Shown: positions 25,197 through 33,322 of the stretch, in pieces
Layout: each line of letters begins with the position of its first letter
Position numbering within the stretch: position 1 is the first letter of the stretch
DNA from: Mesorhizobium temperatum
GTDB taxonomy: Bacteria > Pseudomonadota > Alphaproteobacteria > Rhizobiales > Rhizobiaceae
Direction of reading: 5' to 3'
DNA length: 57,863 nucleotides
Assembly: GCF_002284575.1 (NCBI RefSeq)
Contig: NZ_NPKJ01000006.1
Location: 1 to 57,863, forward strand
Translations under genes and position numbers: made by a program
Notes under the pieces: model-generated
What the model saw: only the letters and a program-made list of their open reading frames with translations
Database searches by the model: none
What the model was told of the DNA's origin: nothing

Positions 25197-26461
25197 ATAT
25201 TGTCCTGCCGAGCTCTCCCTGCCTGCAAAAGGCAGATGTCGAGGGCCGCACCTACAGCCGGCCGCGCCAGGCGGTCATCCTGGCCGGCGGGCGTGGCACG
25301 CGCATGCGGCCGATCACACTCGACCGCCCGAAACCAATGGTGCCGGTGCTCGGCCGCCCTTTTTTGGAATACCAGATCGAACAGCTGCGGCAGGAGGGGT
25401 TCGAAAGGGTTCTTCTTCTACTCGGGTATTTGCCCCATGTGGTGATGGACCACTTCGGCGACGGCAGCAGGTTGGGCCTCAGTATCGAATATGCCGTCAC
25501 CCGTCCCGACGACCTCACCAGCAGCCGGGTATCCAATGCCCGTCACCTCATAGATCCGTGCTTCCTGCTGCTGTATTGTGACAATTACTGGCCGATGCGC
25601 ATGGAGCGGCTGTGGCAACGCTTCTGTGCGGCCGGCAAGCCTGGAATGATCACGGTCTACAGCAACAAGGACGGCTATTCACGCGGCAGCGTGATCCTTG
25701 ATGCGGACGACAATGTGACCGTCTTCGACCGGCTCCGCACCACGCCCGGGCTGCAGGGAGTCGAGATCAGCTATGCCATACTGACCGATCTCGCCCTCGA
25801 ACTCCTGCCCGACGAAGACACCCTCTTCGAGGAGGCCATCTACACGCCGCTCGCGACGCAGCATCGCCTCGCCGGCTTCGTGAGCGAGCACCGCTATTAC
25901 AGCGTGGGCTCGATCGAGCGTCTACCCGCGACGGAGCGCTTTATGAGGCGCGAAAAAACCATGCTCGTAGATAGGGACGGCGTACTCAACTGCAGACCGC
26001 CACGGGCTCAATATGTGTGTTCATGGGACCAGTGGGAGTGGGTTCCGGGTGCAAAGCAGGCGTTGGCCCTTCTGAACGAGGCCGGCTACCGCATAGTCAT
26101 CATCTCGAACCAGGCAGGGATAGCGCGCGGAGCGATGACCGCCGCTGATCTCGAGGCGCTTCACCAGCGCATGTGCGCCGAGTCCGAAGCCGTCGGCGGC
26201 AAGATCGCGGAGATCTACCACTGCCCACACGGCTGGGACGACGGCTGCGACTGCCGCAAGCCCAAACCCGGCATGCTGTATCAGGCACAGCGCGACTTTG
26301 ATCTCGACCTCACACGCACACTCTTTGTCGGCGATGACGATCGTGACCGTCAAGCGGCCGAAGCCGCGGACTGCCTATATGCGCAAGTAAGCGAGCAATG
26401 CTCGCTTCTGGACCTCACCCGTCAACTCCTTTCGAAAGCGGAGCAGGGCAGACATGAATGA
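25193..26461 (+). CDS. Fused heptose-1-phosphate guanylyltransferase and heptose bisphosphate phosphatase
   Basis: The 422-residue chain joins two enzymes. Residues 25-255 are a sugar-phosphate nucleotidyltransferase (VILAGGRGTRMRPITLDRPKPMVPV, then LLYCDNYWP) of the HddC type. Residues 258-422 are a HAD-IIIA phosphatase of the GmhB type, with motif I VDRDGVLN, IISNQAGIARG, a zinc site YHCPHGWDDGCDCRKPKPGM and VGDDDRDRQAA. Together they would remove the C7 phosphate and add GMP, giving GDP-heptose. The two activities are usually separate proteins. It overlaps both neighbours by 4-8 bases. Confidence 0.92.
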   Translation: MNIVLPSSPCLQKADVEGRTYSRPRQAVILAGGRGTRMRPITLDRPKPMVPVLGRPFLEYQIEQLRQEGFERVLLLLGYLPHVVMDHFGDGSRLGLSIEYAVTRPDDLTSSRVSNARHLIDPCFLLLYCDNYWPMRMERLWQRFCAAGKPGMITVYSNKDGYSRGSVILDADDNVTVFDRLRTTPGLQGVEISYAILTDLALELLPDEDTLFEEAIYTPLATQHRLAGFVSEHRYYSVGSIERLPATERFMRREKTMLVDRDGVLNCRPPRAQYVCSWDQWEWVPGAKQALALLNEAGYRIVIISNQAGIARGAMTAADLEALHQRMCAESEAVGGKIAEIYHCPHGWDDGCDCRKPKPGMLYQAQRDFDLDLTRTLFVGDDDRDRQAAEAADCLYAQVSEQCSLLDLTRQLLSKAEQGRHE

Positions 26462-27509
26462 ACCAACACGCGTTCTCGTCACCGGACACAATGGATATCT
26501 CGGTTCTGTCATGGTGCCCGTGTTGCAGGCGGCGGGCTATGAGGTTGTCGGGCTGGACATGGGATATTTTCGTGCGTGCACCCTGGGAGCCGACAATACC
26601 AGTGTGCCCGAGATCACAAAGGATCTGCGCGCCATCGAACCCCCGGATCTCCAGGGCTTTGACGCGGTGATCCATCTGGCGGCACTCTCGAACGACCCGA
26701 TCGGAAATCTCAACGCGGATTGGACGAGACAGATCAATGCGGAAGGGACAGTTCGTCTGGCCACGATGGCCAAGGCGGCCGGCATCCGGCGGTTCCTATT
26801 TTCCTCCTCCTGCATCATGTATGGCATGTCGAAAGCCGCCGTCGTCGACGAAACCGCCCCGCTGGCGCCGCAAACAGAGTACGCAAGATCGAAGGCTGTT
26901 GCCGAAGAAGCGCTGCGCGCGCTGGCGGACGACCGGTTCTCGCCCGTCTATTGCCGCAACGGCACCGTCTATGGTCTCTCGCCGCGAATGCGCTTCGACA
27001 CCGTGCTGAACAATTTCATGGGCAGCGCCTTCACAATTGGACGTGTCGAAGTCCATAGCGATGGCACGCCATGGCGGCCCGTGGTTCATGTCCAGGATGT
27101 CGCGCGCTATTTCAAATTGATGCTGGAGGCGCCGCTACAGGACATCCACAATGAGGCGTTCAACATGGGTGTTGAAAGCCTCAATCTTCAGGTGCGCGAG
27201 ATAGCGGAGATCGCCGTTGAGGCCGTCCCCGGCGCGCAGCTCACAATGACACCGAAGCCGGGCGCGGACCAAAGGACCTACAAGGCGGACTTCAGCAAGT
27301 TCTCACGGACTTTCCCGGATTTCGAGTTTCAGTCGACGGCGCGAAAGGGAGCGCAGGAGCTTTACGAGGCGTTCCGCTCGATCGCACTTAGATTTGAAGA
27401 CTTTACCGACAAGCGCTTCACGCGGCTGCGCTGGCTCGATCATTTGCTCAAGGCGGGGATGCTCGATGATCAGCTGCGCTGGCGAACCGCACAGCCGCGT
27501 GTTGCCTAA
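26454..27509 (+). CDS. NAD-dependent sugar epimerase/dehydratase (extended SDR)
   Basis: The 351-residue protein begins with the Rossmann motif VLVTGHNGYLGSVMV. It has FSSSCIMYG with the catalytic Ser/Thr position, YARSK (the YxxxK pair) and RNGTVYGLSPRMRFD. The family acts on nucleotide-bound sugars; specificity cannot be read. Overlap with the HddC-GmhB gene by 8 bases ties it to the GDP-heptose pathway, so a GDP-heptose epimerase or reductase role is likely but inferred. Confidence 0.85.
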   Translation: MNEPTRVLVTGHNGYLGSVMVPVLQAAGYEVVGLDMGYFRACTLGADNTSVPEITKDLRAIEPPDLQGFDAVIHLAALSNDPIGNLNADWTRQINAEGTVRLATMAKAAGIRRFLFSSSCIMYGMSKAAVVDETAPLAPQTEYARSKAVAEEALRALADDRFSPVYCRNGTVYGLSPRMRFDTVLNNFMGSAFTIGRVEVHSDGTPWRPVVHVQDVARYFKLMLEAPLQDIHNEAFNMGVESLNLQVREIAEIAVEAVPGAQLTMTPKPGADQRTYKADFSKFSRTFPDFEFQSTARKGAQELYEAFRSIALRFEDFTDKRFTRLRWLDHLLKAGMLDDQLRWRTAQPRVA

Positions 27510-27542
27510 TTTTCATTCCGTTGATTTTCGAGGGCACAAAAC

Positions 27543-28625
27543 ATGGAACAGCTAGACGATACCAAAGCCGTGGTGCGCCGCTCAGGACTGGACCTTCCGA
27601 CCATCATCGATCGCGCTGCACAGCGTCTACCGTCTCTCGTCCTGACGCGCACTCCTTTGCGCGTCAGTTTTGCTGGCGGCGGTACCGACCTGCCCGATTT
27701 CTACAATCTCGATTGCGGCGCGGTCTTCAGCGCGGCAGTGGACAAGTACATCTATGTCACCGTCAAGCGTCACAGCGAGATCTTTAATGAACCCATCCGC
27801 TTGAACTATTCACAGACAGAGCAGGTAAACACCATAGGGGAGATCAAGAACAACATCGCTCGCGAATGCCTGCGTTTCCTGGAGATCGAACCGCCGATTT
27901 ACATCTCGACGGTCGGAGACATGCCGGCTTCGACGGGCATGGGGGGGTCGAGCTCGTTCACGGTGGGACTGCTCAACGCCCTGCATGCATTCCGGGGAGA
28001 ACGTGTCACCCCTGGCCAACTCGCCGAAGAGGCATGTCACATCGAGATGGACATCCTCAAGGAGCCGATTGGCAAGCAGGACCAGTATGCCGCCGCGTTC
28101 GGGGGCATGAACCTGTTCCGCTTCCAGCCTGGCGGCGCGGTAACGGTCGAGCCGCAGCGGGTGCGCAATGGCGCCGTCGAACATCTCTTCAGCAACCTGA
28201 TGATGTTCTGGACATCGCATCAGCGACCGGCCAGTTCCGTGCTGACAGAGCAGAAGGCGAACACGTCAAGCAATCTCGATACGCTCAGGCGGATGCGGGA
28301 CGATGCCTTCATGCTTCAGGAGATCTTTTCGGAGCCCGTCATCGACATAGAACGCTTCGGTGCCGTCCTTCACGCAGGGTGGGAGATGAAGCGGAGTTTG
28401 GCGTCCCGCGTGAGTAACGCGGCGATCAATGGCCACTACGACCTCGCCAGGGACGCAGGTGCGGAAGGCGGCAAGCTGTGCGGCGCCGGCGGTGGCGGAT
28501 TCCTTATGTTCGCGGTCAAGCCGGAACGCCGGGAAAGCGTAAGACGCGCACTCTCAAACCTAGCCTATGTGCCTATCGGCTATGAAGTCCACGGCTCGCG
28601 CCTCTTGCATCCGGCGCAAGTCTGA
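27543..28625 (+). CDS. hddA: D-glycero-alpha-D-manno-heptose-7-phosphate kinase (HddA-like GHMP kinase)
   Basis: The 360-residue protein has the GHMP kinase pattern: TPLRVSFAGGGTDLPDFY at the N-terminus, the ATP loop GDMPASTGMGGSSSFTVGLL, KEPIGKQDQYAAAFGG, and the C-terminal KLCGAGGGGFLMF. The GGGTDLPxFY start is characteristic of the heptose-7-phosphate kinases of GDP-heptose pathways. It gives heptose 1,7-bisphosphate, the substrate of the GmhB half of the neighbouring fusion. It follows the epimerase gene by 33 bases on the same strand. Confidence 0.92.
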   Translation: MEQLDDTKAVVRRSGLDLPTIIDRAAQRLPSLVLTRTPLRVSFAGGGTDLPDFYNLDCGAVFSAAVDKYIYVTVKRHSEIFNEPIRLNYSQTEQVNTIGEIKNNIARECLRFLEIEPPIYISTVGDMPASTGMGGSSSFTVGLLNALHAFRGERVTPGQLAEEACHIEMDILKEPIGKQDQYAAAFGGMNLFRFQPGGAVTVEPQRVRNGAVEHLFSNLMMFWTSHQRPASSVLTEQKANTSSNLDTLRRMRDDAFMLQEIFSEPVIDIERFGAVLHAGWEMKRSLASRVSNAAINGHYDLARDAGAEGGKLCGAGGGGFLMFAVKPERRESVRRALSNLAYVPIGYEVHGSRLLHPAQV

Positions 28626-28728
28626 TGCCGTCCCGCGATCGCACAAGCGGACCGCCGGCGCGAGCAACCCTTAGGAGAGCGTCGGAGATGCGACCCGACG
28701 TGACACTCATTTGATCAATGGATCTACG

Positions 28729-29262
28729 ATGCTTTTCACAAAGATCGATATTCCCGGCGCCACCCTGGTGGAACTGCAGAAATTCGAAGACGAGCGGGGC
28801 TTTTTCGCACGCGGCTGGTGTTCGCGGGAATTTGCCGAGCAGGGGCTTCCGGATCATGTCGTGCAGATGAATATTTCATACAACAGGCACAAGCATACAC
28901 TGCGCGGCTTCCACTACCAGCTGGCTCCCCATGGCGAGGACAAGATGCTTCGCTGCATCCGGGGCAGCCTGTACGACGTGCTGATCGACCTGCGGCCCGA
29001 GTCGCCCACCTATAAGCAGCACCTCACTGTGGAACTTTCCGCGGCGAACCAACGGATGCTGGTGATACCGAAGGGCTGCGCGAACGCCTTTCTCACCATT
29101 GAGGACCACACCGAGGCCACGTATCTCGTCTCCGAATTCTATGCACCGGCAGCCGAACGCGGTGTTCGTTGGAACGATTCTGCTTTCGCCGTGAAGTGGC
29201 CAGTGGATGAGCCGGCGGTGATCTCAGATAAGGACCGAACTTGGCCGGACTACGCTGAATGA
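28729..29262 (+). CDS. RfbC-like nucleotide-sugar 3,5-epimerase
   Basis: The 177-residue protein is a cupin of the dTDP-4-dehydrorhamnose 3,5-epimerase family: FEDERGFFARGW, NISYNRHKHTLRGFHYQ with the catalytic His, KMLRCIRGSLYDVLIDLR and VIPKGCANAFLTIEDHTEATYLVSEFY. I use ATG 28729; TTG 28711 is an upstream alternative. No rfbA, rfbB or rfbD lies near, so a dTDP-rhamnose role is not supported. Its place among GDP-heptose genes and gmd suggests it acts on a GDP-4-keto-6-deoxy sugar, as the related Campylobacter heptose epimerases do. That is inference. Confidence 0.87.
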   Translation: MLFTKIDIPGATLVELQKFEDERGFFARGWCSREFAEQGLPDHVVQMNISYNRHKHTLRGFHYQLAPHGEDKMLRCIRGSLYDVLIDLRPESPTYKQHLTVELSAANQRMLVIPKGCANAFLTIEDHTEATYLVSEFYAPAAERGVRWNDSAFAVKWPVDEPAVISDKDRTWPDYAE

Positions 29263-29308
29263 CCTTTCTCGGCGACGAACTTGCGGGAGCGCTACAGAGG
29301 AGACGCAA

Positions 29309-30646
29309 ATGTTCATCGTCGACAGGGAGTTGGAGTTGCTCCAGGCTGAGGGGCGTCCAATTCGCGTGGGTATGGTGGGGGCCGGTTTCATGGCCCGAGG
29401 CATCGCGATGCAGATGCTGCGATATGTTCCGGGCATGGAACTCGTAGCCATTTCCAACAGACACGTGGAAAAGGCGCGAGAGGCCTATGCCGCTGCAGGC
29501 GCGGACGATGTGACGGAGGCGACCAGCACCAAAGCGCTTGAGGATCTCGTGGCCCGCGGCCGCCGCGCGATCACGGCGGACCCGATGCACATTTGCGAGG
29601 CCGAAGGCATCGACATCGTCGTCGAGGCGACAGGCGCGATCGAGTTCGCTGCCCACGTCACAATGCGCGCGATCCGGCACGGCAAGCATGTCGCCCTGAT
29701 GAATGCCGAACTCGACGGCACGATCGGCCCAATCCTGAAAGTGTATGCCGACCAGGCAGGCGTGGTCCTCACCAATGTGGAGGGGGATCAGCCGGGCGTC
29801 ATCATGAACCTCTACCGTTGGGTCAGGGGCCTGGGCATACGTCCCGTGCTTTGCGGGAACATCAAGGGCCTGCACGATCCCTACCGAAATCCGACGACCC
29901 AGGAGGGATTTGCCAAGAAGTGGGGGATGAAGGCCCCGATGGTCACCTCCTTCGCGGACGGCACGAAGATCTCATTCGAGAACGCCATCGTCGCTAACGC
30001 CACAGGCATGCTGGTGGCCAAGCGCGGCATGTACGGGCCTGTGGTCGAGCCCGGGACCCCGATCCAGGAGGCGGTCGGCTGGTATCCGCTCAATCAGCTC
30101 CTCGAGGGGCCGGGGATAGTTGATTATTGTGTCGGCGCCATGCCCAACCCCGGCGTCTTCGTTCTTGGCACCACAGAGAATGCCGTCGAGAAACACTATC
30201 TGTCACTCTACAAGATGGGCCCCGGGCCGCTCTACTGTTTCTATTGGCCTTATCATCTGTGTCATTTCGAGGTGCCCTTCACGGTGGCGAGGGCCGCGAT
30301 CTTCCGCGATGCTGCGATTGCGCCCCTGGGCGCGCCGACCGTTGACGTGGTGGCCGCCGCCAAGCGGGACCTTAGTGCCGGAGAGATCCTCGATGGCCTC
30401 GGACATTACATGACCTATGGCCTCTGCGAGAACGCGCCGACGGTGCACGCCGAGCGGCTTGTGCCGATCGGGCTCGCCGAGGGCTGCCGACTGCTGCGCG
30501 ACATCAAGCGCGACGAGGTGCTCGGCTATGACGACATCGAGCATCCGATAGGGCGGCTGTGCGACGCGCTGCGCCGGGCGCAGGATCTTGTCTTCTTCGG
30601 CAGCTCTGCCGCGTCACCGCAGCGCGAGGTTCTTACAACCGCATAG
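29309..30646 (+). CDS. SAF-domain NAD(P)-dependent oxidoreductase (homoserine dehydrogenase-like)
   Basis: The 445-residue protein starts with a Rossmann fold (IRVGMVGAGFMARGIAMQML). It contains VVEATGAIEFAAHVTMRAIRHGKHVALMNAEL, as in homoserine dehydrogenase-like or Gfo/Idh proteins, and ends with a SAF-like segment (KRDLSAGEILDGLGHYMTYG). Such proteins are frequent in polysaccharide and nucleotide-sugar clusters, but I do not know a proven reaction. It lies 46 bases after the epimerase gene. A decayed fragment of a second copy lies about 1 kb downstream. Confidence 0.82.
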   Translation: MFIVDRELELLQAEGRPIRVGMVGAGFMARGIAMQMLRYVPGMELVAISNRHVEKAREAYAAAGADDVTEATSTKALEDLVARGRRAITADPMHICEAEGIDIVVEATGAIEFAAHVTMRAIRHGKHVALMNAELDGTIGPILKVYADQAGVVLTNVEGDQPGVIMNLYRWVRGLGIRPVLCGNIKGLHDPYRNPTTQEGFAKKWGMKAPMVTSFADGTKISFENAIVANATGMLVAKRGMYGPVVEPGTPIQEAVGWYPLNQLLEGPGIVDYCVGAMPNPGVFVLGTTENAVEKHYLSLYKMGPGPLYCFYWPYHLCHFEVPFTVARAAIFRDAAIAPLGAPTVDVVAAAKRDLSAGEILDGLGHYMTYGLCENAPTVHAERLVPIGLAEGCRLLRDIKRDEVLGYDDIEHPIGRLCDALRRAQDLVFFGSSAASPQREVLTTA

Positions 30647-30687
30647 TTAGCGGGATGTTCCGCAGATCGAGCCCGAGGAGGTTCGAG

Positions 30688-31476
30688 ATGGCCGAACCGA
30701 TGGCGCGAACGCTATCCGACTTCCATTACCTGAAGCATGCCGCCGCGCTTTGCCTCCTCTTTGTGGGTACGACTTTCCTGGCCCTTAACCCGGATTGGAT
30801 CGACAGGCCCCTCGTAAAGGCCATTAACATCGTAGCGAGCAATCAGCCCTTCGCCAGCCGGCTCGCTTTCGGTGCCGTCTACCCAACAACCGAGGGCGCT
30901 ATAGTTGTGTCCTTGCTTTGGTATTGCTGGTTCGCCCATGACAGGCCGGAATCGAGGGCAAGGCTGGTGAGCGGCGTCTGCGCAGCTGTCCTCGCGGCGC
31001 TCGTCGCGCATTTCCTGCGGGGCACTCTGCCGACGACGCCAAAGCCGATTTTTGACGCCGCACTTGGGCTTCATATCCCGGAGGTTCTGGGCGACGCTGC
31101 CGTTCTGCGCTCAGCGCCGTTCGCCGGCAGCCCCGGGTTCCCCAGTGAGCGAGCGGTTCTGTTCGCGGGTTTAGCGATCGCCATTCTTCTCGTTCGCTTC
31201 GAACTCGGACTCCTCGCCCTGGCCTGCACCTTGGTGATAGAGCTTGCGCGAGTCTACTTGGGGCTGCATTACCCGACCAATGCTCTGGGTAGCCTCGCCT
31301 TGGCCGCGACCCTGGCATGGCTAGCACAAACGCGCCCGAGCCTTGAACTCGGCGCCTTGTTTCTCCGGTGGGAGCGCGGCGCCGCACCAAGCTTCTATCT
31401 GTGCAGCTTTCTGGTCTCATACCTTGTTATTGCGTTTCAGGACTTGCGCGAACTTGCCAAAGGGCTTCTCCAGTAG
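30688..31476 (+). CDS. PAP2-like membrane protein with degenerate active site
   Basis: ATG 30688 has a strong GAGGAGG site 6 bases upstream and gives a 262-residue protein with about six hydrophobic helices. The layout follows PAP2 phosphatases, but the motifs are altered. The KxxxxxxRP motif is reduced to RGTLPTTPKP, PSGH reads PSER in SPGFPSERAV, and SRxxxxxHxxxD reads ARVYLGLHYPTN. The last motif keeps Arg and His but has Asn for Asp. It may be an inactive relative or have changed specificity. Polyprenyl-phosphate recycling would be the usual role in such a locus. Confidence 0.72.
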   Translation: MAEPMARTLSDFHYLKHAAALCLLFVGTTFLALNPDWIDRPLVKAINIVASNQPFASRLAFGAVYPTTEGAIVVSLLWYCWFAHDRPESRARLVSGVCAAVLAALVAHFLRGTLPTTPKPIFDAALGLHIPEVLGDAAVLRSAPFAGSPGFPSERAVLFAGLAIAILLVRFELGLLALACTLVIELARVYLGLHYPTNALGSLALAATLAWLAQTRPSLELGALFLRWERGAAPSFYLCSFLVSYLVIAFQDLRELAKGLLQ

Positions 31477-31589
31477 GAACTGGTGTGAAGCCGGCCAGGA
31501 AACGTCATCTTGGCCAAGCAACAACAATCATGCTGAAGGGTTCGCAACAGCGGCGAATTACCACAATGCAACGGATCAAAAAATATGCA

Positions 31590-31745
31590 TCCGGCAGCTG
31601 GGTCCCCATACGGCTTCCACTGGCCCTATTACCTCTGCCATTTCGAGTACCCACTACGTCGCGCGGCCGCTGTTCAACAAGCCCGATCGCTCCGCTCGGC
31701 GAAGCCCAGGGTCAATTTCGTTGCAACCGCCAAGGCCGATTCGAA
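31590..31745 (+). pseudogene. Decayed fragment of a second SAF-type oxidoreductase gene
   Basis: The translation FHWPYYLCHFEYPL matches FYWPYHLCHFEVPF in the intact gene at 29309-30646. After a shift of frame IAPLGE matches IAPLGA, and back in the first frame VNFVATAKAD matches VDVVAAAKRD. Only this C-terminal part is recognisable and it is frameshifted. The 31477-31589 stretch before it holds nothing I can identify. Confidence 0.75.
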
Positions 31746-31954
31746 CTGCCCGCCCTCCCCTGCGTTCAGCTCCGCAACGAACAGGATTGCCACTTCTTCG
31801 GCTCCGCAGTAGCCGGCACACAGCCCACGGACGAGGGCATCGGCGTAGGGACTCGTGAGCCGACGCCCGCATCGGGGCGGCCACTTCCTATGCAGTAGGG
31901 CGAAGACGTTGGCGAGCCCAAGGCGACGCTCCCGCAGCATCTGTTACGAACGCC

Positions 31955-32011
31955 GAGCGATGGGGATTACCTCCTTTTGCTGGAGTGCCGGCCACAATGA
32001 CACTCTGGTCG
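31955..32011 (+). repeat. Left copy of a 57-bp direct repeat flanking the methyltransferase gene
   Basis: GAGCGATGGGGATTACCTCC begins a 57-base unit ending CACAATGACACTCTGGTCG. It recurs at 33176-33231 in the same orientation with about six differences. Weaker similarity extends about 150 bases to the left of both copies (GTGAGC-GACG and GGGCGGC-AC segments). Confidence 0.85.
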
Positions 32012-32101
32012 CGGGAGGGAATTGATGTAAAATTCACAGGGCGATAGCCCCTCCGCGTTAGGCCAGACTGAACCCATCTGGCGCTCTTGTCCATTTTGGA
32101 C

Positions 32102-32860
32102 ATGATGAGGACGGCGCAGTCAAGCGGAACAGCTATTACAAATAAGCCAAAGGCACTATTGATGTACAATCCAGATTGGCTCCGGTATTGTAAGCGCGTT
32201 GTAAGAGCGGCCTTAGGCTTCGATCATCTTCTCCGGCCCGAATGCTCTGTTCCTACACAAAAACTCGGTTCCGTGTATGGAGGTTGGGTGGTTGCGGTCG
32301 AGCCTCTTCTAGGTACTCCCTCCCCTATTGTTCTTTCCTTTGGCTTAGGGGATGACATCTCATTTGATCAGGAAATCAGCAAAGTATTCGGCGCAAAGGT
32401 CTTTGGGTTTGATCCGACTCCGGCCAGTCTTGACTGGATTGCCGCTCAGGAATTACCCCCCACTGTGCGGATCTACCCCTTTGGAATATCTAATTTCGAC
32501 GGGGAGCAGACGTTTGCTGTGTCCGAAGATGATACACGCGGCAATTTTTCCACGAAGATGGTTACAGGCAAGAGCATTGTCTGCAACGTGAGGCGTTACT
32601 CTACTATCCTGGATATGCTCGGACTGGCAACTATCGATGTGCTGAAACTCGACGTTGAGGGGGCAGAGCACGACGTCCTTCCAGAGGTGCTTGGATCTGA
32701 TGTCTTACCGAGACAGATTCTCGTCGAGTTTCACCACTGGTGGCACCGCACTCCGGTGGAGCAAACCTACCGAACAGTGGAATCGATAAAGGGCCAGGGG
32801 TACACCCTGTTCCATGTTTCTCCTGCAGGCCACGAATTGTCATTTTTGCTGAAGCGATAA
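32102..32860 (+). CDS. FkbM-family methyltransferase
   Basis: From ATG 32102 the protein has 252 residues. It has the FkbM features: VLSFGLGDDISFDQEISKVFGAKVFGFDPTP for SAM binding, YPFGISNFDGEQTF, and the signature IDVLKLDVEGAEHDVL. It would O-methylate a sugar, probably on the polysaccharide or its nucleotide precursor. The coding sequence is poorer in G and C than its neighbours and is bracketed by direct repeats, which suggests it arrived separately. The start is uncertain: TTG 32087, ATG 32105 and ATG 32165 are alternatives, and a TGTCCA-TTT-TGGACA palindrome (32088-32102) lies right at this point. Confidence 0.85.
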   Translation: MMRTAQSSGTAITNKPKALLMYNPDWLRYCKRVVRAALGFDHLLRPECSVPTQKLGSVYGGWVVAVEPLLGTPSPIVLSFGLGDDISFDQEISKVFGAKVFGFDPTPASLDWIAAQELPPTVRIYPFGISNFDGEQTFAVSEDDTRGNFSTKMVTGKSIVCNVRRYSTILDMLGLATIDVLKLDVEGAEHDVLPEVLGSDVLPRQILVEFHHWWHRTPVEQTYRTVESIKGQGYTLFHVSPAGHELSFLLKR

Positions 32861-33322
32861 AAAGCCTTACGAGAACTTTCGACAAGCCGCCGTCGGTGGC
32901 GGGGATCGTCGGCAACAAGCGCCCCGACGCCACGCTTGCCAGGTGACCCGAGATGCAGGCTGGACGCGAACGTTTCTCAGCCGGCATGGCCCGCGCCGCA
33001 CTGGTCAGACGACCCACATGTTCGGCATTGCCGACGGCAGCATGGGCGGCAAGCAGCTCGCGGAGAAGCGGTGGCGCAAGCGCTTGTGAGCTGACGGCTC
33101 GCGGCAGGGCGGCTACGTCCGACGAGGCTAGCCAAGCAGAAAGGGGACGCACGGGAAGTAGCTGTGACGGGCATTGAGCGGTGGGGATTACCTCCTTTGC
33201 TGGCGTGCCTCCCACAATGACACTCTGGTCGAACAAAGCGCTTTCGCCTTTCATTTGAGGGGTGCGGGGGCGGACCGTCGGTCGACGGCGCCACCACAGC
33301 CCTCAACGATGGATGGGACACG
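32861..33322. other. Non-coding stretch, probably IS-derived
   Basis: This 462-base stretch between the methyltransferase and gmd holds no gene I can support. Its right part carries the second copy of the 57-bp direct repeat. The composition and short broken frames suggest the remains of an insertion sequence, but I cannot name the family. Confidence 0.4.
33176..33231 (+). repeat. Right copy of the direct repeat flanking the methyltransferase gene
   Basis: GAGCGGTGGGGATTACCTCC opens this copy, which ends CACAATGACACTCTGGTCG as in the left copy. The pair encloses about 1.16 kb containing only the FkbM gene. Confidence 0.85.

Noticed and set aside
28729..29262. dTDP-rhamnose synthesis locus
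   Set aside because: Only the 3,5-epimerase relative is present. RfbA, RfbB and RfbD are missing and the neighbours make a GDP-sugar.
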